DNA of 64,000 nt. It comes from Lutraria lutraria. Its lineage: Eukaryota > Mollusca > Bivalvia > Venerida > Mactridae. The stretch covers positions 43,121,137 to 43,185,136 of the forward strand of contig OZ026833.1 in assembly GCA_964023205.1 (NCBI GenBank), read 5' to 3'. The notes beneath the pieces were generated by a model that was given only the letters and a program-made list of their open reading frames with translations, was not told where the DNA came from and did no database searches. Below, piece after piece: positions 1 to 13,700 of the stretch (position 1 is the stretch's first letter; each line of letters starts with the position of its first letter). The position numbers and the translations under genes were made by a program.

Positions 1-632
1 TGTCCCACCAAACTACTGTATAAAGCTGTCCATGTCTTTCGGTGGTCCAAAGTTAATTATACTGTTCAACCCTTTAAAATTAACTCCCTACCTTGCAACC
101 AGTATCCTAACGGTACAATAGCTTGTACTCATGTCTTTCCATATTTCTTCTTTTACTTCATCAGATGTCATGGAGTGGAATTTGTACAAATTTCATATCA
201 GATCCCAGTTCTAGATGTAGCATAGTATAAACCTGACTGCAAAGTTTAATAGATGGACAAAATATCATTTAATTTTCACAATTAACTTTCTTTTGCCTAA
301 CATCACTTAAGGAAAATGAAATTGGTAAATGAGAGGCAATGTACTTTAAAATTTAGTAGAAAACAATAATTTAATGTTCAGTCTATCAGGGTTGTCAATA
401 TTTTCCAGACTGTCATCCATAGAAAACTTCTTCTGCATTTTTTCCTTGCTGACTAGTTATAACTGTTGCTGATATCAAGAGAACAGGACAGGTGAAAATG
501 ATTTGATAAAAGGATTGTTTCCACCATCCAAGTACCCCAGTATACACACATGAATTAAATTTACAGTTGGGACATTTCATTCACTGATTTAGGAAAATAA
601 TTGAAATTTGGGCTTTAAACTGTTGCTATTGC
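1..632. other. Intergenic, nothing recognised
   Basis: AT-rich sequence without a long open frame, splice-bounded exon or clear repeat that I can recognise. Confidence 0.5.
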
Positions 633-1878
633 TTAGTATACTACAAAAATCATGCTGAAATACTCGGGAGAGACGTGAAGCAGTATTAACAGAGATGTAT
701 GAATTAAAACCATACCAGTTGGTTTGAAATGTGATCCATCTCTTGTAACCAGTTTTTCTCCTTGTTTTATGGTTATCATGGATCCCTTTTTCTTGACTAT
801 GATGCTTGGTTTGTAGTTCAATGGAGTAGTGAGTTTATTTTCTCTTTTCTGTTTCAATAATACAAAATCACCAACTTTAAGATGAACAGGTCGTGCTTGC
901 TTCGTTTTGTCTGAATAGAATTTATTCTTTTTACTCAAATTTGTGTTTGCGCACATATTTATCTTGTTGCACGGGCTTGAATTCTGGAAGTTTGTTTTTT
1001 TTGCTTCTGAACATGAGGGTACTTGGTGGTAGACCTGTGCTGCTGTGAGGTACTGCACGATGGTTCATTAAAAACATATCTGGTTCTTTCTTTAAGTTCC
1101 GTCCTTGGATGTGTGAAGCGAGAACTGTTTTTGTTTGTGTTTTCATGAAACTTAGAACAGTGTGGGCCTCGTCCACAACCATCAGTCTTATATTCTCATT
1201 TTGTCCCAACATCTCTCCATGTTGACACTGCCAATAGGTTTTCAGGAGAGGCAAATAAAAGTCAAAGTTCCCATTCAAAATATCTGCTTCTTCATCCTTA
1301 TCTCTCCTAATGTAGGTGTATAAACGTATGACATAAAGATCTGTCGAATCGTGCCCTTGCAATTTGTACATGAATTGATATCTTGCGATGATTGCATTTA
1401 CATTCTATTGAACATGGTTCTTGAATTTCTCATAGAATGTGTCTATTTTTTGGCATCGTCTGACTCGAGAGTCCAAGTGCGATATATCTGTTGTCCCTAT
1501 CAACATGCATTTTGAATTTGTCCCATTCTTCTGGCAAATTTGAACTGTCCCAGTTCATAACTGGCAATGGTATGCCACTAAGATCCATTGTGTTTTTATA
1601 AAATGATAATATTTCGTTTTTGTATGAATAATTTACTTTAGCACTGTGTAATATTACACAATCAACGCGCACTGACACAGAGAATTAAAACTATGGTGTC
1701 GCTGAACAACCTGAAAAGTTTGGTAGCATAAACTCTTCCGTATCCTGTATTTACCAATAAAAATACATCCCTTTCCTCTGATCAATACATGAACAGTGTC
1801 CTTCTGAATGTCACACATTTCTTTAATTTTAAACAGTTCAAACACCAAGGTAAAATTAATTTCCGATGTGTTTGCCAT
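633..1878 (-). pseudogene. Decayed mosaic: Gypsy-type integrase C-terminus plus helicase-like fragments
   Basis: Reading the minus strand from 1878 down, four protein fragments occur in different frames. At 1878-1654 a stretch ending in KSLCYQ resembles the Walker A region of RecQ-type helicases, but the glycines are lost. At 1678-1430 a segment with LPVMNWDSSNLPEEWDKFK resembles the Gag-like start of molluscan retroelements. At about 1173 a DEAH box (VVDEAH) appears. From about 1104 to 710 there is the end of a Gypsy integrase: the PHSSTGLPPSTLMF motif, then after a frameshift near 960 the GDFVLLKQ...NKLTTP...GSMI module. No part is a full domain and frames break repeatedly, so this is relic sequence. 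The integrase call is firm; the helicase and Gag-like calls are tentative. Confidence 0.65.
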
Positions 1879-2732
1879 GTTTACAGTGAAACCGATACAG
1901 TTTTACTATAAGAGTCTGATTGGCTGTCAATTGCATTACAAGATTGTGCTGAATCCAATCAGAATACGGCCTTGGTTATCTATCAATAGTGGAAAAATCC
2001 CAAAGATGATTATGTAGCGGAGTGAGCAACCATGGGTATCCGACAATGTGTTAGTCATGACCTATCTTTTGCCTGCGTGTCCAAGATTCAATGTTTTATG
2101 TTGATTACATATTTCTCATTTCCAGCCTAATGCAACAGTAACACCTTTTCCTGTAGTTTTGTCTGAACCAAGACCACAAAATAAATTTTGAGTTTTGACA
2201 TATTTAACCCATCATACTCCTACAGTACTTTGATCTTCACTCTCATCAAATTTTGGAAATGCTGAGTGTGAATTCCACTTCACTGTAACTTGATATTTCA
2301 TTGTATATTTTTTTCCCTTTATTATTCTTATGTATTTGTTGTCATTGTATTGTTTTCTTGTTACATTTTTTTTGCACATTGAATAAATGTTGGAGTCAAG
2401 TTTTATTCACAATGTTTGTGATCATGAAATATATGCATGTTGAAATCATACATAATACATGTTCATATTTATACTTTTAATTTGATAATTGTAAAACACT
2501 CAAAGCCACAAGTATTGTGTGAAATTACTGTCCTGATTTTCATTAGCGAAGGATATGAAAAGAACAAGGGATACCTCTATCTTTTATAGAATGGCATTCT
2601 AGATGAATTATGTGAATTAATACAGTTGAACAGTATTAATACTAGAGGTGCTGTTGCCGTTTCTGGGGATATCATATGATTACAATGTAAGCAAGATTAG
2701 GCAGATTTCTAATATATGTGCCATGTTTTTAG
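1879..2732. other. Intergenic, nothing recognised
   Basis: AT-rich sequence with short open frames only. I see no domain, RNA gene or repeat here. Confidence 0.5.
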
Positions 2733-3376
2733 CTCACATGTCACAAAGTGAGCTATTAGGATCACTCTCCGTCCGGCGTCGTGCGGTGTGCGTCGTCAAA
2801 CTTTTTGTTGTGACCACACTAGGGGCCACATTTTTTGCTCAATTTTAGCAAAACTGGGTCAGAACGTTAATATCAACAAAATCTCGGACGAGTTCGATAT
2901 TGGGCCATTTGGGGTCAAAAACTAGGTCACCAGGGCCAAATAAGGGAAAAGCTTGTGAACACTTATGTTTGCCTCAATGATATGTGGGTCAAGGATGAAC
3001 ATGGGTCAGTCGGGTTCAAAAACTGGGTCACAAGGTCAAATCTTAGGTAAAAATCTTGTAAAAGCTCTTAATGTCATGGTTTTGATTGGATCTTGGCCAA
3101 ACCTTGTCAGATTGTTTGTCTTAATGATATTAAGAACAAGTTCAAATATGGGTCACCTAGGGTAAAAAACCAGGTCACAAGGTCAAATCTTTAGATGTCA
3201 AATTTTGATTGTATCTTCACCAAACCTAGTCAGACTGTTTGTCTTAATGATATGTAAGACAAATTCGAACATAAGTCGTCTGGGGTCAAAAACTAGGTCA
3301 CCAGTTCAAAACAATGTTTTAATGAGTGAACAGTGATTGTCATGTGAGCGATATAGGGCCATCTTGGCCCTCTTGT
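2733..3376 (+). repeat. Bivalve-type dispersed repeat with internal GGTCAAAAACTAGGTCAC units
   Basis: The element opens with AGCTCACATGTCACAAAGTG followed by a GC-rich stretch around 2770. It continues with several diverged units of roughly 100-150 bp, each containing GGTCAAAAACTRGGTCAC and GTTTGTCTTAATGATAT, and closes with GAGCGATATAGGGCCATCTT. A related closing sequence appears at about 44650-44690 and 55860-55895. The plan of conserved ends around tandem units resembles non-autonomous Helitron-like or pearl-like elements of bivalves; that class assignment is inference. Confidence 0.6.
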
Positions 3377-3542
3377 TTTTTAAATGTAGCTCAAATTGTT
3401 AGCTCATGTTGTTCATTGTACATTTGTAGTTAATAAAGGTAGACTCATATTTCGTTTTATTATCTTTTTTATCATATTTAAGCTATATCATATGTGGCCA
3501 TAATGGTGCTGCACATGGATGTTTATTTATTTTGTTTTCAAC

Positions 3543-3740
3543 AGTCAGAGTCAAATGAGGCGGACAGTTCATCTAACTATCATTCCTGGGAGGAACCAGT
3601 ACTAGTCTCCCATCATCCATAAGCAACTGTTTACTTTCTCACATAAAGAAACATGGTTGGCAGCAGGGCTCGAACCTACCGTATCCACGAGAAGCATGTC
3701 TGCCACCCATGGAAAAGAAGTCATGTGAAGCAATAAACTC
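3543..3740 (-). repeat. tRNA-derived SINE, degraded copy
   Basis: Shares GAGGCGGACAGTTCATCTAA and TTCTCACATAAAGARACATG with the copies at 5565-6064 and 6418-6616. The right end holds a damaged tRNA-like head on the minus strand (GGGCTCGAACC in plus orientation, a B-box relic). Confidence 0.6.
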
Positions 3741-3803
3741 TACATCTGGTCGAAAAGTTTGAACAGATGACAGTTAATAACACAAGATAAACAAAATCTG
3801 GTA

Positions 3804-3809
3804 TTTATT
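3804..3809 (-). terminator. Candidate NFXL1 polyadenylation signal
   Basis: TTTATT on the plus strand gives AATAAA on the minus strand, about 900 bases after the NFXL1 stop at 4708. No nearer canonical AATAAA was obvious by eye. The implied 3' UTR would span roughly 4707-3790. This is position and motif only. Confidence 0.3.
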
Positions 3810-4129
3810 ATCAAAACAACAACTTCAAAGACATAACATAATGTGACTTAATAGACAATATAACATCCAATATTTAGAAACAATTACTCTTAGGACAGCA
3901 GCATTAAGTCTTTAGAAATGTAGGTTCCTTTGGACAATCAACATTTTTCATAAACTATCAAATATCTGGCAGTGACTAGAACAATCATGTAATTAATCTC
4001 TTCAAAAACCTGCAGCTAGGAGAAACCATACAATTTTCTAATTGATGTCAATACATGCATGTTAATCAATGCTTAGCATTGTAAGATAAAGCACTATAAG
4101 ATAAATCATTAAATAAATCAATATAATCA

Positions 4130-4345
4130 ACAAGATGTGTTTTTAAAACGCAATGCCCCCTCCTAGTGACTTTGACCTACTGACCTTAAAATGTACAGGT
4201 CCAGTAGAGGTTGTCATTAGGAACCAACATATGAAGTTTGATGATTGTAGGTGAAAGAGTTTTGATTTTACAGACAAGGCTAAAGTTTGGTAAAATCAAA
4301 CAGACAGGCCAAAAACAATATACCCTCGATCTATTGATGTGGAGG
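4130..4345 (+). repeat. Dispersed repeat, CAAGATGTGTTTTTAAAACG family
   Basis: Contains CCAACATATGAAGTTTSATG and GGTCCAGTNGAGGTTGTCAT, both repeated at about 10370-10500. The head, with a TGACCTTGACC-like core, recurs at about 15108-15170. This is a multi-copy family lying in the NFXL1 3' flank and introns. No coding content. Confidence 0.55.
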
Positions 4346-4707
4346 CATAAAAATGAATATAGAAGATGAATGAATCCATTCTACAATACTAAAGCATTTT
4401 AGTCTTAAATAAAGCTCCTGGAAAATTCTTGTTCATTCATACTAGAAGTTAAATAGAACAGAAATGTAATACAATTCATATAATAAAACGTACACAACAT
4501 AGTCTCCTAAACCACATAAATAACAAAACAACAAATAATTAACAATTCAACATGCAATCATCATCTAAAAATTAGATTCAAGCTCTTACAACATACAAAT
4601 ATATATCTTTTTTTCCACTTCATAAACAATCCCTTGAAAAATAAGACTGTCCCAAACAAAAAATCACAGAACAGTCCATTACAATAATTGTCATGTCATA
4701 GAAATGA

Positions 4708-7700
4708 TTAGTTAACAGTTATAACGTAATACAGAAACATGGCAAGAACTACAACAGCAACAGATAGAATCATCAGCTTCTTATATTTCTCCAAGAATGT
4801 CTCATCTTCAACCATCTCCTGTTGTTTCCTAGGTTTACGTTTTCGTCCTTTCTTCTTTCGTTCAAACTCCTCCAGTTCTGCTTGCTGTTTCTTGTCTTCT
4901 TCCAGTTGTTTGTCCATTTTCTCCTCCTCTTCTTTCTATCATGAAATTTAAACAAAATTTGAACCATAAGACTATATCAATTAACTTCATTCACTAAACT
5001 TGGTTTCATGAGATAATTATAAATAGTATACCATCAGTATGTAAGGTTTCAATATTTATAAACATAAATTACCATTCACAATTGTGTAAGGAACTGGTTA
5101 CATTACATGAATGAACTACCTTAAAATGCAGTTATATCAGTGGCTTTAGTTTTATTATTATGTTTTTCATTACTTCTCCGTATTGCAATATGGGTTGACT
5201 GTAGTGTAATATATCGCAATATGTGTTATGCCATAATGTTGCACCCCTAATTCATATCAAAGATTCCAGAATATTGCATTTCACAATGAACAATAAATTA
5301 TATTGAATGTCTTATTTTTTAATAATACAGAAAATACAGAGAACAGCATCAACAAAGAGAGTAAATGTCCCTACAAAGGAAACTTAAACAGAAGACTTAT
5401 ATCTGAACAAAAACTTTATCATTAACAAAGCCTTCCTCTTTGGTAAAAGTACAAAATTGTGAATTAAAATGACCAAATTAAAAAGTTAACTCAATGATGA
5501 CATAATCCAGTAGTTAGAAGCAATTACTGATTTTTTCGTTCTTTTGTTTATATCTGGTATTACGCCCCTTTTCAACAGTCAAGAGTCATAAGAGGCGGAC
5601 AGTTCATCTAACCATCGTTCCCGGGAAGAACCAGTATTAGACTTCCATCCTCCATATGCAACTGCCTACTTTCTCACATAAAGAGACATGGCCCGTATTC
5701 AATATACATCTTAAGATTTTTTTTAACTTAAGTCGAAATTTTTACTTAAGTGTAATTTTTTTAAATGGTAAAAGTTTGTAAACCAGTCATCAAAAGTGTG
5801 AAAATGAATTATCATTTTCATAATTGGTATCTTTAGAACAAAGATAAAATCATATTATTGTGATTTTCTCCTTTATATTAGTACAAAAGAGTTAAGAAAA
5901 AAGTCGAATTTAAGGAAAAATATAACCTAAGTTAAAAAAATACTTAAGATGTTTATTGAATACCGGCCATGGTCTGTAGGGGGCTCGAACCCACAACCCT
6001 CTATCAGTGAGTGGTTACAGTGATTTGAAGTCGGTGACCTTAACCACTCGACCACGGAGGCGGGTCTCAAAATTACTGATTAATACTCAGTACACAGAAT
6101 ACTATCAAAACTAATACTAAACTTACTTGTCTTTTTCTTTCAATTTCTTGCTTGCATACTTCGTTACATTGCAGGTTTGCTTGCTCTGTTTCTTTATCTT
6201 TACATTTCACATCTTTCTTCTGACGTCGACATTTACATTTGACCTTAACCCTAGTTTCACACTGGTCAGTTCTGGAGCACTTACCAGAATGACACATTAG
6301 ACTACACTGATGTCCACAAGATAACTGTAAATACATTTCAAAATTACTAATTTATGTTTACAACTACTAAGACATTAAATTACTTATGGAAAGTGTTAAA
6401 AATCTTGATATATAGTCATATGAGACAGACAGTTCACCTTAACCATTGTTCCTGGGAAGAACCAGTACTAGACTCCAATCCTCCGTAAGCTACTGCCTAC
6501 TTTCTTGAAGAAACATGGCTGGTAGCTGGGCTTGAACCAACGACCCTCTATTAGTGAGAGGTTACACTGATATGAAGTCAGTGACCTAATTTAAACCACT
6601 TGACCACAGAGGCGGTTTAGACCAGCTTTGACACCAAAGAAAGAGGTCGTAACATCAAGGTGGTCTCATTATCATGTTGAAATATCAAAAATTATACATG
6701 GTATTGACAAGACAATGTCATCATGACAGGATTGCTAATTGACGTTAAACTGTATATCAAGAATTTATGAATGGCAGTTAAAAATGAATTCATACTTCCG
6801 AATTTAAATAAGAGCTTAAAAAAAATTTTTTTATCTTTCTTTAAAATTTTGTTTAAAATCGTTTTTGATATTTTAAATTTCCAATTAAATTTTACAGCCA
6901 ATCAAAACTAATAACCACCAGTGAATAAAGGTAACCATGTAAATATATGCCAATAATTCAGCGCTCTGTTCAGCACTTTTTAGTTCATGGTTTAACTGTA
7001 ACAATGACAATGGTTCATGTAGTGCAAGCTGATGCTGATCATCTGAAAACTTACCAGTTTGGGACAAGGACCATTACATGACTTCAGAGCATCACGTTCC
7101 TTATCTCCACTACTAACCCACTTGTAACATTCAATATGTTGTACTGTAGTCTGACAATGACATCTCATTCTAAACATTTGTTTACAAGGAGGGCATGGTC
7201 CACTGTGGCACGGTTGAGTACATTCATGTGTACATCCCTCAGGCCGATCAAACTGACATCCTAGTTCACATTCATGGCAAGTCTTTCCTGCCTGAAATCA
7301 TGAGTATATAAAAGAAGGTCATTCTTGATAGATTAATCAGATAATATGTGCTTCATTTTATACAAAAACTTACGTGCAGGGGTGTAAATAGAGCCAAATT
7401 AAAAATCCTGAAAATCATACACAGCCGACCATTTTTGCCAAACAGGAGGCCTTCAACCACATTGTTGCATATTTAATTCAGTTTGTATTAAATAAAATCC
7501 TTATGAGCAGTTTATATTGACCATAACTTTGCTATTTCTTAAGATATTTTCATCAAATAAATTTCATTTTGCTCAGAAATCATAATTCTTTCAGATCAGA
7601 CAAATTGACACCCCTGCTACATGCCTTTTTACATAATGTGGTTATAGCCCCTATATAAGTTATGACAACATTGCCTATCACTACAGCAAATCCTAAGTAT

Positions 7701-10700
7701 AAGTTACTTATAGGAAAGAAAATAGCAGACCCAATATCGAGACAAAGTCAATTTTAAAATAGAGCCAATTTTGAAAAGTAGAAGATATACTGAACATCGG
7801 TTCTAAAATATGAGGGTGTTTTGGTGAGTCGGTTGTAATATTAATGAGTACTGCTTGTGAAGTTTTACTCTGTGATAATTACTGGAGGCCAGAAATCTGA
7901 CCAGACTTGTAAATCCAGAAATAATATTTTGCATAATATTATATTATTATATTATACAAGTATATGAATAATGGTATTATAATCCTACACAGTATTATTC
8001 ATTTTAAACAAATCCAACACAAATATTCCTACAATTCAATTTTGCTTAATAACTACACACATAATTTGTATTGAAAGAAATATACTGTGTCTTCTGTAAT
8101 TGGTCAAAATGAATCTGAAAACACAATGATAGGGGAAAACGATCTCTTCAAATACACATGTTTTTACAATCAATATTTACCTGTGCATCATTTTCAGCAC
8201 CTTCTACCGTATGACACATCTTTGAACATGTATGATTCCCACAAGATAACTGACGCCCACACTCTCTGCCACATTGGTATGGTTGTATCACAGAGCAAGC
8301 AAACTGACCAGTCTGAAAGTAAAAGTAGCGTGAATTCTTCGATCACCTGAGTGTAACTGATATACATTCGGTTTCCGTATTACAACACAGTAAGGTTACC
8401 AGGTTTTAGCTGTATTGATATGAAGGGAGACAAACAGAGTCACATTCTAAAATGCGAAACTAATGTTACTGCTAATTTTTCACCAAAAAATCATCTGATA
8501 ATGTCTGCATATGAGTGTTAAGTGTGGGCATTTTTCTCAAGAGTAAACAATAAAGGCCCTTTGCATCCAAGACTGCAACGAAAACACAGGAATAACCAAT
8601 GTAAAGCATTGTATCTTCAAGAATTATGAAAGCTCTTAATTTGTATATCAAACACTATGAAACAGAAAGCTACAACTTCATTTTTCATCAAGAAAACAAC
8701 AAAATAAACAAGTTTATGAACTAACCTCATGTTTACCATAACACTGCATTGGTAGAGGTACAAGACAGGGTGGACAAGGCTTATTGACCACATTTTCAAT
8801 GATACGCGGACCACCTTCCCAGGGTCCGGCTCGTTGAGTCTGAAAACAAAGCATAATGCATGTTCAGATGAAAATACCAGCGTACAAAGATAATTTTATT
8901 AGAAGGTATTTTCTAAATACTTTTTCATCTCACACTTGTTCAAAATAAACAGACCAGATGACCAATGAATGTTCACATTCTTTAAGACTGGATTAAAACC
9001 AAAGCATTTAACATAATAATTTCGTCTAACAATAATGGCAAATATAATGCATTGGTTTAGAAATTATTAATAGTTATTTATTTCTGAAGTTTAGATCGAT
9101 CACTGATGCTACAGTAATACTACAATATAATAATGTACATACATTGTCCTTGATTTTCACCTTCACAGCTGCGTGACACATCACTGGACAAGCATGAGTA
9201 CAACCTTGTAGTTGTTTAAGACACTGTAATCTACAAGGTGGACATTCACCAAAATGACAACGGTGTGGAATCCTGGCTGGATGATGACAGTCAGGTGGTC
9301 TCCTAAGTAGATAAAATACAGAGATTGTATAGTTCCCCATGCTTCAAAGATATGCAAAACTTGTGATAAACATTTTTGCTACAACGCAGTGCCACTAATC
9401 AGAATCTATGGAAAATTTCATTTATTAATCTAACTAACAAACATTCTGTTTTCAAATTGAAAATATGAAGAAAGTGTAATAAACACATTCATTAATGAGA
9501 ATTTAGCCTAGTATTTTTTACTGGAAGTGAATAGTACATGCAATCATTTTTGATAAACAGCTAATCACTACTTAACACACTGCAAACATGTTTTTTTCTT
9601 ATTTTCTCTTATCATTTAATGTTTTTCCTGTATATCTTACTTGCAAGGATGGTTACATCGAGGAGGTTTGGTAACCTTTTCTCTTCCACAAGGTACAGTT
9701 ATCTTTGTAGCTTTACAAAAGCAGAATATATCCACAGTCTCAGTACAAGGATAGCAACGTCCTGAAAAATAAAACCACATAATTATTTAGAAATATTTAA
9801 CTTACGTCATTACCACACTTCAATTTACATAATACACAGGGCTATAGATTTTTTTTAGATTTGAAACAAAGAAAACAACAATAAAAATATGCCAAATTTA
9901 AATCAGCAGACATCTGATAAATAAATGTAAAAATATATCAATTACTAATATTCAAACATTTAAAATACTTAGTATGAAATTAGTCAAGGAAGTTTTAATG
10001 CTTAATGCTGTAAAATATGCTGCAACAATGCCCCTGTGACTCTCTGACTTGAAAATGCAATCAGAACTCCTCAGCGTATGTCTAAAGAAAGACTAAGTGC
10101 CTCGAAAATTATAGGCAGGCTGCCATTTTGTTTTTGTTGTTTGCAGGCTACTTTGCATTTTGGGAATCCAATGATGGAAACAACTTGTTTCTCTTTTAAT
10201 GGGAACTGATGTCTGTTTTATGGGTATAGCGAATGATAAACAGATTTGAAAGTCTGTAATTCTCAGAATAATTCTTGAAAACCAAAATTTGTAACCCTAC
10301 ACTTATGTACGAGGCATATTTCTCAGATATGGAAATGCCTGAGTAGTTACGATTGCACGAAAATGCACAGGTCCAGTTGAGGTTGTCATGAGTAACCAAC
10401 ATATGAAGTTTCATGATTGTACTGTACATGTAGGTGAAAGCAAGGTTAAAATTTGGCACAAACAGACATGACAGACATGCCAATATGCCCCCAATCAATT
10501 GACAGCTACCAAAAAAGTCTAGAATAAGGATAACTACCTCTATGACATCTGCTGTTACATTTATGGTTCTTACAGACCAATAGTTTATTGCACATCTGCT
10601 CGCAGGTAGAACATTGGCCATCACAACACTGTAATAAAGAAACAACAGTACCATTAACCAACAACATAGCAACTAAGATATTTATAAGTTATAATGGTAC

Positions 10701-13700
10701 CTATCTCAGCTGGACCCTTGTAATTCAGATGCATGGAACATCATCTTTTTAAGGTAAATTAAAACCAGGCCGAATCCTGGTAATATTTTTTTTTGTTATT
10801 TATTTACAGAAACATAAAGCACAAAATACATACAAAGGATAATAAATAAGTCAGTGCAAAAACATGTTCAGAATTAGCGTAAGTTGGGATTTGAACTGTG
10901 TCATTGTAATAGAGGGAGAAGCTGCACTTCACCAGGGTGTCAAACCTTGGACCACTCATCCTGAAGTCTACTGATAGAGCATTCTGCATGGGCAGACATG
11001 TAATCCAACATCAGAGCAAAACTCGTGTATTTATCATATCTGATGATAGACATTCGACTTTATATCTGAGTCATTAATCATGTAATAAACTCTGACCAGA
11101 CAGATATTGTTGACTTCTAAGGCTAGCTACTCAAAAACATTGAAAAACCCACATATTGCAGTTAAACCTGTGAACAAAGACCATCACAGGAAGAGAGAAG
11201 AAACACAGACCTGTTTACCCCTTTCAGACCTTATCAGTAGTTTTTGGATGCCTCGTCAATAGTTTTATGGTTCATCCATAATAATGGTGTGATGTTTTTG
11301 CTTGGATTTCAAAGCTACAGTCATTGTGTTGCTTGCTTTGAACGCGTTTTTTACCATCCATGGATCATACAGATCTTCTAGAACAACATTCAAGTAGTTT
11401 TTTAAGGAGTTTTAACCTCTTTCCCAGGCTACCCATATCATATGCTGGTTCATGTGCCCCAACTTAAAGCCATTTTTTCCCCAAAAGACACTATTTTTCA
11501 CACTTAAATGAATCTGGCTGTTTATGTTCAAATGTAATTTCAAAGGATACATACAAAACCAAGAAAAAATGAGAGACCAACAACTGGTAAAATCTGATCT
11601 ATTATTCTGATTATCAAAATTAAAATGGTAAGCATATGAAAACGAATAGTTTAAAGTTTATAAGTATGTTCCACAGCCTCACATACCGAATCAAACTCAA
11701 AATCAAACTGTATTTTGTGATATTGGCGACAATAACGGTAGTAAAAATATGTGACAAATTAGGTAAAAAGTTATAGGTCATGGAAAAATATGACAATCAA
11801 ACTAACAAGAGCTGTCAGAAGACAGCACGCTCGACTTTTATAAGTCTTCAGCATAATAAAATGCTTGATAGATGAGAAAAATCTAAGTTGAAAAGGGGCA
11901 TAACTCAAAAATACTGTTAACAGAGTTATGCTGCTTGTCCTACATATACGCCTTGTCCCCATAAGGAAGTATTAAAAGTCTAAGTTGAATATCTTTAAAA
12001 GTCTTCAAGATATTGTACTATTTTAACAAAAAGACTAAGTTAAAAAGGGGCATAACTCTAAAAATACAGTTGACAGAGTTATCATGCTTGTCCTACAGAT
12101 GCACCTTGTCCCCATAAGGAAGTATTAAAAGTTTGAGTTGAATATCTTTGAAAATCTTCAAGATATTGTACTATTTTACCTATTTTAACAAAAAATCTAA
12201 GTTAAAAAGGGGCAAAACTCTAAAAATCCTGTTGACAGAGTTATGCCAATTGTCCTACAGATGTGCATTGTCCCCATAAGAAATAATTCCAAGTATGAGT
12301 TGAATGTATATGATAATGTTCAAGTTACAGTACTTTATCAAAAACTTAACCAACGCAGACGCCAACGCCGGGGTGAGTAGTATAGCTCTCATTTTTTTCA
12401 AAAAGTCTGGGAATTCAAGGAGTTTTCAAAATCACATCAATTGACAAACCGTGCAATACACAAACTCTAACCATTTCTTTGTCTGCTCAAAACAAGGCCA
12501 CGTTTTCTTGTAGTTGAATGCTTTTCTTTGGTGTTATTTCTTGGGGGTGATAATTCAGCCAATCTTTTGGACATACTGATAATAAATTCAAAGATTCCAC
12601 TCCAGCAAGACAACCCTCCATTACGATTAACACAAGAGACGCTTGATTAATTGTATACTGGTACTCGTGTTCCTGTCTTCACTTCATAGTTAATCTACAA
12701 CCAATTGGGAACCAGGCTATATAAGCGTCTATTTTACACTAAGGAAAGGTACTTAAATACCGCACAGAACGAAAAATCAACAAAAATTGCTTTTTTAACC
12801 AATGAAAGCTTGCATCCATAGCATAATCGGGATGGATCGGTAGTGCGTAATTTGTGGGTTAAAAATGTACAATCTACAGCCAATCCGTAAAGGTAAACAG
12901 GTCTGGAAACAGAGCCTTATGTGCACCAGGGGGTCATTATTCAGGTTTCTGTCAATCATATCATATTTCTAATGAGTGGCAGCTTTTTGCTTTAAAGACT
13001 TTGTTAACATGGTCAACTCCACTCACTGGTGCTACTACTAACACAGTGGCCTTAATTCACAGGTGGCCAGTATCAAACTGGTGACCATATTTCACAGATG
13101 ACCATTAAGACAGGTTTGACTGTGACTGTATTTACAATTTAATCTTACCTTTCTTTTGCATTGATGTTTACCACAATCTCTCATTTTAGAACATTTTGTC
13201 TCGCATAGAAAATCCTTGAAACAAGGCACTTCTCTTTCTTTCTGCATTTTACAACGACACTTCTTCACTGTCATTTGACGACACTTAAAGTAAAAAGGAT
13301 GAAACCTTTTGAAGCATGGTAACATGCAATTTAAGCGAATAATCTTAAATTTTTCATTGACATGTGATAACAAATGAATTTTGAAAGAAAAAGAATAAAC
13401 TTGTCACTTCTGATAGGTTGTCACTGAGCATTTTCTTAAAACCAACAAATAACAAAGATGCATCTTGAAACCAGTCTTTTTACTCTAAATTCTTAAACCT
13501 TTGTAAAGCTAAGAAAACTACTCATGTTTAGGGTGACTTGACCAAAAAATTAAGGTATGTAGGAAAACTTCTCTTTTTTGTGCATTTTATCTACACAAAC
13601 ATGTCTTTCACACTTCGGTGATGTAAATGGTGGTAAGATTCATCCCCAATATATTCGTACTTTGGATTTTGCTGTAGGTAACTTTAGGGTTAATGCAAAA

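Noticed and set aside
4739..4951. 70-codon plus-strand Ser-rich frame
   Set aside because: Antisense shadow of the Glu/Lys-rich last exon of NFXL1.
5973..6064. Functional tRNA gene
   Set aside because: A- and B-box-like sequences are present but the sequence joins a SINE body and does not form a proper acceptor stem.
10196..10672. 158-codon minus-strand open frame
   Set aside because: It overlaps NFXL1 exon 11 (10628-10538) in another frame and runs through intron. The exon in the NFXL1 frame has the zinc-finger cysteines.
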